64,000 nucleotides of DNA from NCBI RefSeq assembly GCF_029873635.1, contig NC_080417.1:28735682-28799681 (forward strand), written 5' to 3'. Positions 1 through 10,607 of the stretch are shown piece after piece. Below the pieces are notes generated by a model that was not told the origin of the DNA, searched no databases, and saw nothing but the letters and a program-made list of their open reading frames with translations. The stretch is from Malania oleifera (Eukaryota > Streptophyta > Magnoliopsida > Santalales > Ximeniaceae). Made by a program: the position numbers and the translations under genes. Within the stretch, counting starts at the first letter, position 1. Each line of letters starts with the position of its first letter.

Positions 1-1
1 C

Positions 2-1218
2 TTACCTAAATATTTTTGGGCCAAGACCATAAATACTACATGTTATGTTATGAATAGGGTGTTGATTAGACCGTCAATAAATAAAACCCCTTATGAATTG
101 TGGAACAACCATAAACCTAATATTTCCTATTTTCATGTGTTTGGTTGTAAATGCTTTGTATTTAGGGATAATGAACACTTAGGAAAATTTGACTATAAAT
201 CTGATGAAAGAATTTTCCTAAATTATGCGCTTAATAGTAAAGCATATATGATTTTCAACAAAAGAACATTGACTGTCATTGAATCTATTCATGTTGTGTT
301 TAATGAATCTAATCCATTTTCTAAGAAAGATGATGAAGATGATATTGATATTAGAAAATGCTTGGATAAACTATATAGTGAAAACAATGCAAGTGAAAAC
401 CCTGAAGTAAAAGAAAAATCATCTGAAGATAATGAAAATCAGGAGTTGCCTAGAGATTGGAAATACATTAGAAGTCATCCTATAGATCAAATCATAGGTG
501 AACCATCCCGTGGTGTAGCCACAAGATCCTCCTTGAGAAATCTAGTGAATCATTCTTCTTTCTTATCCCAAGAAGAACCTAAGAATATTAAAGAAGCAAT
601 AGAGGATGAGTCTTGGGTGATGTCTATGCAAGAAGAACTTAATCAATTTGATAGAAGTAAAGTGTAGACTCTAGTTCTTAGGCCTAACAATCACACAATT
701 ATTGAAACTAAATGGGTATATAGAAATAAGAAAGATGAAAATGGGGTAGTAATTAGGAATAAGGCTAAGCTAGTTACCCAAGGGTATAATCAGGAGGAGG
801 GAATTGACTTTGATGAAACATATGCTCCTGTTACAAGGTTAGAAGCCATTCGTATGCTACTTGCTTATGCCATTTTTAAAAATTTTAAATTGTTTCAAAT
901 GGATGTTAAAAGCGTTTTTCTAAATGGCTATATCAATGAAGAAGTATACGTGGAACAACCACCCAATTTTGAAAATCATAAATATCCAAATCATGTTTAC
1001 CGGTTGTCTAAAGTCTTGTATGGATTGAAACACGCTCCTAGAACTTAGTATGAGAGGCTTAACGGTTTTCTACTAGAAAATGGGTTTACCCGTGGCAAAA
1101 TTGACACTACACTCTTCATCAAATCCAAAAATGATGATATGTTCCTTGTTCAAATTTATGTGAACGATATCATTTTTGGAGCAACTAATGATGAGCTGTG
1201 TAATGAGTTTGCCAAGTG
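2..1218 (+). pseudogene. SIRE-A pol, first part: end of integrase and N-terminal half of reverse transcriptase
   Basis: Reading from base 2, the frame gives the integrase C-terminal region (FHVFGCKCFV at about 140-170), an acidic linker, and the Copia reverse transcriptase start (KWVYRNKKDE, then QMDVKSVFLNG near 896-925). In-frame TAG codons at 665-667 and 1046-1048 both stand where this family has tryptophan, so TGG to TAG changes are likely. The usual YVDD active site reads YVND near 1159-1170, so a catalytic Asp has become Asn. The frame is cut by the solo LTR at 1219 and resumes at 3364. It is non-functional. Confidence 0.85.
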
Positions 1219-1287
1219 TGTAACGACCCAAAGATTAATGGTATTTAAATAATAAAAGAAAGAGAAATGGAAATAGGAACAGAAGGA

Positions 1288-1525
1288 GACAGTCAACTTC
1301 GTCGACAAACGCATTGCATTTTGAATGGCATAATTCCAAGGAATTTTTCAGCTCCTCATCGACGAATACAAGGGACTCGTCAATGAGGGTCTAACAGGAG
1401 CTCGTCGACGAGAAGATACCGAGAGAGAATTTTTGGAAACCTAAAATTCGTCGACGAGGGTTGAAGTTCGTCGACGAATTTTCTACAGGACTCGTTGACA
1501 AGGTGATGTGGCTCGTCAACGAATC
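1288..1525 (+). repeat. Cluster of eight TCGTCGACGA-like palindromes upstream of the LTR TATA box
   Basis: Eight copies, perfect or degenerate (for example TCGTCGACGA, TCATCGACGA, TCGTCAATGA, TCGTTGACAA), lie about 20-50 bp apart and end just before TATAAATAG at 1532. The degenerate copies differ mainly by C-to-T or G-to-A changes in CpG positions. Confidence 0.85.
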
Positions 1526-2142
1526 CCGCAGTATAAATAGGGTTAAACGTGATTTTCAGTCCATTTTCCTACACAGAAACCCTCTCTCTCTCATCCTTTG
1601 GTCCTTCCCCCTTCTTTCTTCGATTTCGGGCCGAATTTCTGTTGGTTTGAGGATCTGAAACAACCACGACACTCTTGAGAAAGTTTTCTGCAAGTCTACT
1701 GGAGTGGATCGTCGGTGGGGCTAAGTTAGAAACCATCCCAAATCCAGGGTAAGGGTTTCTACTCAGTATTTGGTTATTTGACAGCTGTAGAAATTGTTAT
1801 ACTCGTAGAAATACTGAACTTTAGTTCTAGGGAATGCTGTTTCCAGGGTGTTGAGTTAGGAACCCTGTAGGTGCAGGACAGATTTTTTTTAGGGGCTTTT
1901 CAAAAATCAGGTAAGGGGATAAACTAAACTAGTTCTTTTAAGAAAATGTATGTATATATAGCATTTGATTTCAGGAAAGTAAATATGTCTATATATATGT
2001 GATTTATATTTGAGAAAACACTGTTGAAAATGATGGCATGTTGAATATATGAAAAACCTGTTCAGTGTGACATGAGTAGAAATTGTTATGAAATACTGTT
2101 TTCTGGAAATGTGATTATAATACAGATTTTTATAATGGAAAA

Positions 2143-2360
2143 TCAGCGTACGGGCCGAGCTATGTGTATGATTTGCCAGTGTATAGGTTGTGCCATGGAT
2201 ATGATTTGCCAGTGTACGGGTTGTGCTATGTGTATGATTTGCCGGCGTATGGGCCGAGCTATGGAAATGATTTGCCAGCGTATGGACTGTGCTATGATAT
2301 GATTTTCCGGCGTACAGGCCGAGCTATGATAAAATGTGAAATACCGGCGTATAGGCCGAT
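2143..2360 (+). repeat. 33-bp tandem repeat, about seven copies, inside the solo LTR
   Basis: Copies built around CCAGCGTAYGGGCCGAGCTATG and a following ATGATTTG begin near 2143, 2176, 2209, 2242, 2275, 2307 and 2344, so the period is 33 bp with small drift. Because 33 is a multiple of three, the array gives open frames on both strands. These are not taken as genes. Confidence 0.85.
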
Positions 2361-3358
2361 GATTTTCATGATATACATATATATGCAAAATGATATGATT
2401 GATTTGATAATTAATGATATGAAATATTCATGTATCACAATTTCAATATATGTTATATGATATCAGAACCTGGTTGACTTGGTCTAGGCTAGCACTTGCA
2501 CGGTACCATTGCTAGGTGTCCATGGTTATTATGATCATGATATCTGTGTTAACGCCGCTGTACGGAGTGGTGTGGGATTGGATGGTCGATGTTGTTTATA
2601 CGAAGTGTATGAGCGCCCTTGGTGTACGAACCAGGTCTGGCAGACCCATTAGACTTACAGACTGTACTTTTGACTTGGCAATAATCGGCCAACCATTGTC
2701 AGGTCCCACCTTCGGGCCATACAACCCAGTCATGTGAGGGTAATACATGACAACAACTAGCTAACCTATTAGGAATGTTTTTGTATTATTATTATATAAG
2801 ATGAAATATGTTTATGAAAATGCAGTATGTTCTGCCATGTTCTGATGATATATATGTTTTCCCAAATTTGAAAAAACAGTTACTGATTATGTTCTGTATG
2901 GTATATGTATAACACGGAATACTCATGTTGCCACACACTGGTATTAGTTTATTTCCCTTACTGAGAGGTGTCTCACCCCAAAATTTTATAAACTTTTCAA
3001 GAGCCCCTAATAGGAGAGCGGGAAAAGTCCTACTGATCTAGTGTTGTTTATTTTCCCTTTTTGAAGGATAAGTTTTAGTAGGGACAGTTGGATTTTGTGG
3101 GAAGTGTCCTTAGATCTTGTTTTTGGGATGTATATACTGAAATACAGTGGATATAGTGACTCTGGTATTTATGGTAATGTGATGGATGTTTTCGTATTTA
3201 TAATATTGTGATTGTATGTTTCCTGCTACTTAGACTTCCGTTATATCTTCTGATGTATCCCTGGTACCCATGGGTCCAGGCGAATTATGATCTGCTGAGT
3301 TGAATTTTGTAATTTTGTAATTAAAAAAAAAAAAGTGAAAATTAAGCAGGTCGTCACA

Positions 3359-4255
3359 AAGTGCATGCAAAGTGAATTTAAAATGAGCATGATGGGTGAA
3401 CTTAGTTTCTTATTAGGGCTAGAAATTAAGCAAGTTAAACATGGAACTTTCATATGCCAATCTAAATATATTAGAGACTTGTTAAAGAAATTTAATATGG
3501 AAGATTATAAAATTCTTGGTACACCTATGAACTCTTCCATTAAGTTTGATAAAGATGAGTAAGGGATCCCTGTTGACATAAAATTGTACCGTGGCATGAT
3601 TGGGAGTCTCCTATATCTCACCACTAGTAGGACTGATATTATGTTTAGTATGTGTATGTGTACTAGGTTTCAAGCTGCTCCTAAGGAATCTCATCTAAAA
3701 GCTGTTAAATGAATCCTTAGGTATCTAGTTGGAACTGTAGAGTTAGGCTTATGGTACCCTAAGCATACTACTTTTGAAATTGTTAGTTATACTGATGCTG
3801 ACTTTGCCGGTAGTAAGGTTGATAGAAAAAGTACCAACAACACTTGTCACTATTTAGGACAATCTCTTGTTTCTTGATTCTCTAAGAAACAAAACTCAGT
3901 TGCCTTATCCACAACCAAAGCAGAATATATTGTGACTGGAAGTTGTTGTGCCCAAACTCTTTATATGAAACAAGAACTTATGGATTTTGAATTGCACTAT
4001 AATACAGTACCAATTAAATGTGATAATACTAGTGTAATCAACATCTCTAAAAATCCTATCTCACATTCACAAACTAAACACATTGAGATTAGACATCACT
4101 TTTTTCGTGATCATGTGTAGAAAGGAGATGTTGCACTTGAATTTGTATGCACCAATGAACAGTGGGCGGACATATTCACTAAACCACGTTCCAAAAAAAG
4201 GTTCATACAAATTAGACGTGAGTTAGGTCTAATGCACAGTAGAGATGCTTCTTAG
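3359..4255 (+). pseudogene. SIRE-A pol, second part: reverse transcriptase end and RNase H
   Basis: The frame continues from the first part and includes the end of the Copia reverse transcriptase (GELSFLLGLEIKQ near 3397-3435), then Copia RNase H (TDADFAGSKVDRK near 3793-3831, STTKAEYI near 3910, SQTKHIEIRHHFFRDHV ending near 4117, and ADIFTKP near 4168). In-frame stops occur at 3560-3562, about 3710, about 3874 and 4118-4120. The last codons end with TAG at 4253-4255. Stops of the CAG, CGA and TGG derived kinds dominate. Confidence 0.85.
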
Positions 4256-4834
4256 ATGTTTCATAGCTTGCATAAATTTAAGGAGAGCTCTCAAGTGATA
4301 TTTACAAGTCTTAGCAACTAATATTATTGTTGATATGTCCCATTGCCTTGGACTTTATGAATATTGACTATTGTTTGTGATGCATAATTCTTTTATCCAT
4401 TTCATGATGATATTGGACTTTATGTCTTATTGTATGATCATACTGGACTTGTTTGAATAGTTGTGGATAAACTGTTAGGATTTATAAACTCAAACAGGTT
4501 ATTATTTGTACAAGATCTGTTTTGGAAAGTCCTATTTTCAAACGGCACTCTGCCGAAATTTTTTCAAAAACTTTCCAAAACTTTCCAAAACTTGTAATGT
4601 ATATATGGTATTTACCCTATGCCTAAAGTTCTCAATTCTTATAGCCCTTATTGTTGTTGCCAAAAGGGGGAGATGTAGGGGCAAAAATTGGGTCTTATTA
4701 GATTAAATTGAATTGTGGATTGAATTTAACTTATTAGATTAGAACTTCACATGATGCACATTGTTAGGGGGAGCCTTCTAAGGCTATACCCATTTTTTGC
4801 ATGATGTATTTATCATCATCAAAATGGGTGAGAA
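4256..4834 (+). other. SIRE-A 3' untranslated region with two polypurine-like tracts
   Basis: There is no coding region between the pol stop and the 3' LTR. Purine-rich runs at about 4661-4673 (AAAAGGGGGAGATG) and at 4821-4834 resemble polypurine tracts. The second abuts TGTTGACC and is taken as the active one. Confidence 0.6.
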
Positions 4835-6503
4835 TGTTGACCTTATAGGTCGCATCCGATTTTGATATTGACAAATACTGGTTTTTGATGATTGTGAAGT
4901 GTTTGTGCAGGCTTAAATAAATATCCCAATGAATGACACTTGAAGCAACCAGAAGACCCTGAAGACCTTTAATTTGTAATTGTAAATTCAATGTTTGTAA
5001 TATGAGTCTGTAATAGTAACTTAGGGTGTGGTCTATATTTATCTTACCTGCACATCATGCATATAGGATATATGGTAAGCTCAATAAGACCATAGCACGA
5101 CTTTAGGTACTAACACTCACACATATCATATAATATATAGGAGTGTTAAATTTGTGCCTTAAAATTGAACAAATAGCAGGATTTTGAGAGAGCTCGGGCG
5201 ACCGAACCCCTGAAGTTCAAAACTCCTTGGGTGCCCGAACTATTGACAAGTCAATAGTTGACATGGGCTCTCCCGTGATCGATCAATAATATGCATACCT
5301 TCCACAGGCGCGCGAACCCCTCGAAAGGGACAGTCCACCAACTTGGATGACCGACCGTTTTAGTTCAAAAAGGACCCCGGGCGACCGAACACATGGATTC
5401 GGGCCATCGAATATAGGACTGGGCACCCGAAGTCACGAAGCAATGCTATTGACTTTGATTTGGGTCTCCGAATGTAAAACCAGACGACCGAACTAAATTA
5501 ATGAATTTTATTACTGAGTCTTGTCGGGTGACCGAACCTTGGTTCAGCCACCCGAACCTTAGCCGGTTAAAATTAATTTAACTGCTGTAAAACAGGCTTA
5601 ATTTGGGCAAATTGCATTTTAACCTTTTTGGACTTTTTTTAATTATTGCCAACATGTCCCAACCGGTTATAATTTTACCCGTGGCTATAAATATGAGTTC
5701 ATTTGCAAGATTGATAAGAATTAGCAAATAGATTAGCCAAAATATCATCTCTTTTGAAAATACAACTTTTGGCCAAATACTCTCAAATTTCCATTCCTTT
5801 GATATATTCTAAGATTGTGAGAGCTCTCTTTGTTTGATTATCTGATTCGTATCCTTGGAATATTGATTTACTATTGAAGTACTTTGTTTAAATTCTAAGA
5901 TATTGCTTGTGTTGAACACTCTTGAGCATCATGCTGATTATATTATATTGGGTGTTGATTGCACAAAAACTTGCATCACTGAGCTTACACTATATCCATA
6001 TCATTGATGTGTATATGAATGTGCGGATTTGTGTACATATCTGCTTTACATGAAAGCATAATCACTATACCATATGTTTGAGAGAATACTATTGTATTTC
6101 CAGGCGTGACCTGAGGAGGCGATAATCTAGTCCGGTAAAGATTGGTTGTAAAGGTTGAGGTCAGCCCTGTGCTAATTAACCTGGTTTGTTTAGGTACTGC
6201 TCCACCCGTTTAAGTGAGCAATTATAGAGGTAATCTTTGAGCTTGTTAGCCAAGGCGGGGACGTAGGCAGTTGGCCGAACCTCGATAATATTTCTGCGTG
6301 TCACTCTTACCTTACTGCTTTCTAGTGCTTATATTGATAATTACATTGCTTTATTTAATTACTGGTACATATTATAACTGATTTACATTACTTGCACTAG
6401 ATTGTCCATAGGATTGTGAATGTATTGTTGTTAGGAGATTTACTTAGGGCTTAAATTTTAAAAATACCAATTTACCCCCCTCTTGATCACGGTAAAGTTA
6501 ACA
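4835..6503 (+). repeat. 3' LTR of SIRE-A
   Basis: It begins TGTTGACC after a purine tract and ends GTTAACA, after which the disrupted Tnt1-like Copia continues (AAGGC at 6504-6508 is the right flank). A TATA box (TATAAATA, 5686-5693) follows the motif cluster at 5180-5570. The segment near 6100-6300 (GGGGACGTAGGCAGTTGGCC) is also found, inverted, in the LTR at 15465-17549, which fits the same broad family. Confidence 0.75.
5180..5570 (+). repeat. Cluster of about ten GGGCGACCGAACC-like motifs in the SIRE-A LTR
   Basis: Variants of GGGCGACCGAAC occur near 5196, 5227, 5304, 5347, 5386, 5403, 5426, 5464, 5484, 5525 and 5550. The cluster lies about 115 bp upstream of TATAAATA (5686). The unit differs from that of the Ty3 LTRs but has the same position and CGAC-type core. 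Confidence 0.75.
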
Positions 6504-7630
6504 AAGGCTTTGACTGAGACTGATCAGTTAGGAACTTTGTTGAAAGTTTTTGACATGAATGTATTGGGTATGGCCAAGAAGAGTCTTGGTTTGATGATTT
6601 GCATAGACAAAGTTGTAGGGAGATTAGTGTTATCTTAGGATGGCTTTGTGGATGAAACCACAGGGAGACTTTGTTTGCCATCTCAGGGGGGTTCTGTGGA
6701 GAATCAATAAGAAATGTCTACCACTCGATACCCAAGGATAGACTGCAATGTTTGGGATATGTCAATGGTCCCCTATGATAGTGTAATGGGGTGTTTCAGC
6801 TAGTAACAGAATGGGCCGTCAGTTGTGAGATCTGTTGAAGACTATGTAGGGGGCTTTGGTGATAGAAGACTTATAGTAGGTTTTGTGTTTATTATTGTGG
6901 AAAGGCCTTGTTGGAAGCCTAGGGCACAGTCTTAGGTTGTTGCATCTACAATTGAATCGGGGTTGATGGTAGAAGCTGAAGCTGTCATCTGTAAGTTCAA
7001 GCAGTACTGTTGCTTGGACTTGGTGTTTGTCTCCAAATGCTAGAGGGGAGACGGTCCCAACCTAACGTCCCAAGTTCAAGGTGGAGCAGCGGGTTCATGT
7101 TTTCGGTTTCTCCTAATGATCATATGTTCGCAAAGGTGGAGATTGTTGTGAATTGTGGCTCACATACTGAGTGGATAGCATACATAAAGAGAAAGCATGA
7201 AGGAAATCATGGTGCAGTAGGGCAAACCGTCGACAATTTGGCTTGGGACACCCAGCGCAGATTTTAAATTTTGAATGGGAGACGTTAATATGATTGGGGT
7301 TTGGAGGGAAAACCTCTGAGAACTCTATTTATATGTCTTATTGGATGTATTTGTAGAGTATTAGTTGATAGTTGTTGAGAGAATTGAAAGGGTTCTTGTA
7401 TTACTCTTGTAAATTACACAATAAGATAGTGAATCCTTGTCGTTTATTCCCGTGGATGTAGGCATTACCGAACCATATAATTTCTTGTGTCTTTGTGATT
7501 GTTATTGCTTTCATTAATTTGTTGTGGTTGTGGATTGTTTTGTATTTTCATTAGAATGCTGCAGTGTGTGTTTGATTCATTACATATAAATATACATTCT
7601 GCTATGCATATTTGAGGGTTTTACACAACA
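6504..7630 (+). mobile_element. 3' end of an older Tnt1-like Copia (Copia-D) with its 3' LTR
   Basis: A decayed reverse transcriptase end (VLGMAKKSLGLMIC near 6560-6605) and RNase H scraps lead to a polypurine tract (AAAGGTGGAGAT near 7133-7144). An LTR follows from TGTTGTGAATTG (7144) to TTTTACACAACA (7630), 487 bp. This fits the 3' end of the same Copia type as the one in intron 1. The 5' part lies left of the window, split off by SIRE-A. The LTR keeps one AACCGTCGAC motif near 7226. Confidence 0.75.
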
Positions 7631-7815
7631 AAAGGGGTAGGGGTAGACCTAAAACAATTTGGAATGAGATAGTGAGTAAGGATTTAATGACCCTGAATTT
7701 GTTAAAAGAAATGATCCATGATCGCATAAATTGACGGAAAAAGACTCATATAATCGACTCCACCTAATGAGACTTAAGGATTGGTTTTGTGCTTGTTGTT
7801 GGCGTTGTCAAATAA
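7631..7815 (+). mobile_element. 3' remnant of an RTE-type non-LTR retrotransposon
   Basis: Translation gives KGRGRPKTIWNEIVSKDL and a matching continuation with stops, the typical C-terminus of plant RTE-type reverse transcriptase proteins. A run rich in TTG codons (GCTTGTTGTTGG near 7791) follows, as at RTE 3' ends. Only about 185 bp survive. The left side is cut by the Copia-D LTR. Confidence 0.6.
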
Positions 7816-9724
7816 TTTAAAATATATTTAGTGCATGTACCCATGTGCACCATTTATTACGTATGTATATCTTTTAATGTATTTAATTGACATAAACAAA
7901 ATTTGGCATTAGTAGCAGGTAGGGGTTTTTTTTGAGTTGAATTGAATCAATATAATAAGATACTTGAACTCGACTAGGCTTCAAAACATTAAGATCAAAA
8001 CTTGATTCAAGCTTGATAGATCTTAAAATTATTAATTTCAAACTCAACTCAGTTACAAGTTCTAAAACTTGAAAATAACTCGATTATAAATTATTACTAA
8101 ATACATGTATAAATACATATAATGTACATTACCTTTTAATAATATTAAAATTTTAAAACTTGATTAGGTTCAAAACTTGGGTCGAGTACTATAACCGAGC
8201 TCGACTCTCTACATAAGAAGCCATCTAGGTTCTAGTTCTACTTTCTCCATCTTGGCATTTCTGCATATTATTTTGGTGAAGAAGAGGTGTGTCATGGTGT
8301 ATAGGTGGGTTGACCTGCCAATGATTCCGATTTACACCTGATCGATTTGGTCAATACCCATTTTAAGCAACATTATGAAAATATTTTATTTGATTTATGT
8401 TGTAATCAAAATTTTTAGGAATACACACAAGATATTTATACACCTAAAATTTAAACTTTGAATTTAGATTTGAGTGAATTTAAACAAAAATACATCATGA
8501 AATTATATTGAGCTTTTTTTTCTTTTTTAATTTATGCAAATTCAAATTCGAAATTTAATTCACAAGCTTGATGAAATTTTTTTGCTTCATTTTATTAAAA
8601 TCTAAAATCTAAATTTAAAAATTAAAATTTCATATTTCTAAATACAAGATAATTGTAAAGCCTTTTCTTAAAAAAAAGATAAAACATTTATTTTATTATG
8701 CTCAATATCTTAAGTCTAATCTATTACTATAAAAGCCCATTGTGATCTCTTTATTTATGGCAAAAAAATCTTCTTTTATCTTTGTAACTTTTTCAAATTT
8801 AATTCAAGTTACCCTTCCCAGTTTAATTATACATATAACAACAACAACAAAATCAAACCTTAATTATACATGCAAATAGTAAATTAGTTATATTTCTCTA
8901 CTAAAATTTTCACAGAATAATCGAACAAACCCAACACAAAAATACATTTGGACCACCCACTTAACCTTCTCGATTCAATTATGAGATAGAATTTGGTAGA
9001 AAAAGATCGTGATCAATCTAATGCCTGGAGAACAACATATAACTAGAGGCCCCTCATGCTTACGAGAGGCAACGCATTTTCACTTCGAAAAATAAAGTGA
9101 TGTTTAGCTTACAAGATTGGTAATTTAATAATTTTTTTTAAGAAAATTATTTGTACTCAACCTAATCCATCCACAAACCTCATTTGCATTTGCGTATCAT
9201 TTCACTTTCACGAATTCATCATATTTTCTCAAAAAAAAAAAATATTAAGATAAATTTGATCCTTCATTTATCAAGCTACATTTTCCAAAATATTAAATTA
9301 ACCAAAAATAAATAAATAAATAACTAAATAAATACATATGATGCAATAAATAAATAAAATCAAAATATAAACTTTGTCAAACTTGCATTTACTAAAATTA
9401 ATTTAGCTGGAAAATCTCAAAGCTATCCAAATACAACCAAAATCAAAGTATTCAATACTCGGTGGCATTTAAAAGTCTCATAAAATTAAAATAGCTAAAT
9501 GCAAATAAAGATTACAATATTCATAAGCATTTAAAAAGTCACATACTTATTATTTTGAAATCTAGAAAAAAAAAAAACTTATTTTGTAAACCAAAACAAA
9601 CTCATTATTTTCTACCTTTTAAATACGAATCTTGGAAAATTAAAAAAAAATAAGTTGAAATTTTTATAATTTTCTAAAAAGCTAAAAAATAAAAAATAAT
9701 TTTCATAACTAAACGGGTCCTAAG
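7816..9724. other. AT-rich intergenic DNA, no gene recognised
   Basis: It is very AT-rich with many short A and T runs and a short ACAACAACAACAA stretch near 8838. I see no long frame, RNA gene or clear element ends. It forms the distal upstream flank of the kinase gene. Confidence 0.6.
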
Positions 9725-10012
9725 ACCCCGTTTGGAACTTGAAAAATATTATAAAAATGAAAGAAAAATATTAAAAATTCTTTCATGTTTGGTGATCAAG
9801 GAAAATGAAAAAAAAAATAAAAAATATACTAAGAGATATAAACAAAATTTTAATTTTACATATTATTATTTTTATTTAATTTTTTTAATAATTTTTTAAT
9901 CATATTAAAATAAACTTCATTTTTAATAATATTTAATATAAATAAAAAATAAGTTTTCTCCTTACTTTTTTTCGTTCATTTTTTAATGTAAAATATTTAA
10001 TCCAAACCACTC
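9725..10012. mobile_element. MITE-like element upstream of the kinase gene
   Basis: The left end CCCCGTTTGGAACTTG and the right end (AATCCAAACCACTCTTTAAG) are imperfect inverted repeats around an AT-rich core. The left half resembles the copy in intron 2 (23455-23732), including GAACTT, AAAATATTA and ATCAAGGA in the same order. No clear target duplication was resolved. Confidence 0.5.
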
Positions 10013-10126
10013 TTTAAGCTTCAAATAAATGTGCATTTTGGATAACTCTAAAGTCTAATCGACCGTCATACTGTTTATGAAATGACTATTCTAACCTTTT
10101 ACGTCTATCCAAACACTCTGGACTCA

Positions 10127-10134
10127 CACGTGGC
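10127..10134 (+). promoter_or_regulatory. G-box / ABRE-type element CACGTGGC
   Basis: CACGTGGC lies about 240 bp upstream of the kinase start codon. CACGTG is the plant G-box, and ACGTGGC is the core of abscisic-acid response elements bound by bZIP factors. That it works here is inferred from the motif and its position only. Confidence 0.45.
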
Positions 10135-10162
10135 AGCTCCGTATTCGAGCCGAATTTCAAAG

Positions 10163-10169
10163 TATAAAG
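10163..10169 (+). promoter_or_regulatory. Candidate TATA box of the kinase gene
   Basis: TATAAAG lies about 210 bp before the ATG. It is followed by TTAATTAATTAATTG, a short (ATTAC)n-like repeat near 10193-10215, and a pyrimidine-rich leader near 10300-10345. It is a plausible core promoter with a leader of about 180 nt. Confidence 0.45.
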
Positions 10170-10374
10170 ATTTTAATTAATTAATTGTTATTAATTACAA
10201 TTACAATTACAATTAAATTGTTTCCCCAATTATAATACAAAACTTTTCCCTCTCATTATCTCGCAGCCTCATTCAAAATACTACTCAACCAGACGGAATC
10301 CGCCACTCTGCTTCTGTTTCTGCTTCTTCTCTCTTTCACACTCTACATGCTGTTATGCAACAGAAGCTTTGTCA

Positions 10375-10607
10375 ATGGCGGACAACGGGGTCCCGGACGA
10401 CGAACTCTTTGAACTCTCTCTCTCTCGCTGCTTCCAGAACGACGTCAGAAACAGGATTAATGGACTGGCGCGCGACGATTCAGGCGACGAACCTGGAACC
10501 AAAATCAACGCTGTCAAGATTGATCATGGATTGTTGATCGATCCTAGCCGTTTATGTATCGGCGACGTAATCAACGAAGGCTCCCACTCCGTCGTCTACG
10601 AAGGATT
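10375..10607 (+). CDS. Kinase exon 1: N-terminal extension and Gly loop
   Basis: It encodes residues 1-77 plus two bases of codon 78. The acidic start (PDDELFEL) and LLIDPSRLCIGDVI lead to the Gly loop INEGSHSVVYEG, where only the middle Gly of GxGxxG remains. The donor GTGGGT at 10608 is chosen because it restores GGA-TTG-TAT-GAA with exon 2. The next GT leads to a stop. Confidence 0.85.

Larger units (their letters stand above)
1219..3358 (+). mobile_element. Solo Ty3/Gypsy LTR (Tekay-like family) inserted in SIRE-A pol
   Basis: The sequence runs from TGTAACGACCC to GGTCGTCACA and is flanked by a perfect 5-bp target duplication AAGTG (1214-1218 and 3359-3363). There is no internal coding region, so this is a solo LTR of 2140 bp. 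It shares its ends, its TATA box (TATAAATAG at 1532-1540) and a conserved segment near 2690-2750 with the LTRs at 19685, 39576, 51081, 55202 and 57714. It carries a U3 motif cluster (1288-1525) and a 33-bp tandem array (2143-2360). Confidence 0.92.
1..6503 (+). mobile_element. SIRE-A: Sirevirus-like Copia retrotransposon, 5' part outside the window
   Basis: The element enters the window inside its integrase region and continues through reverse transcriptase and RNase H to a 3' LTR at 4835-6503. The pol frame is the same on both sides of a solo LTR inserted at 1219-3358. Removing that LTR and one AAGTG repeat restores a continuous codon across the junction. A polypurine-like stretch (4821-4834) precedes TGTTGACC, and the LTR ends in GTTAACA, as in Sirevirus-like LTRs. 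The element sits inside an older Tnt1-like Copia whose 3' part resumes at 6504. Several in-frame stops show that it is dead. Confidence 0.85.

Noticed and set aside
2072..2460. Overlapping open frames on both strands with repeated Cys/Met or Ile/His patterns
   Set aside because: They are produced by the 33-bp tandem array inside a solo LTR. The period is a multiple of three, so frames stay open without coding.
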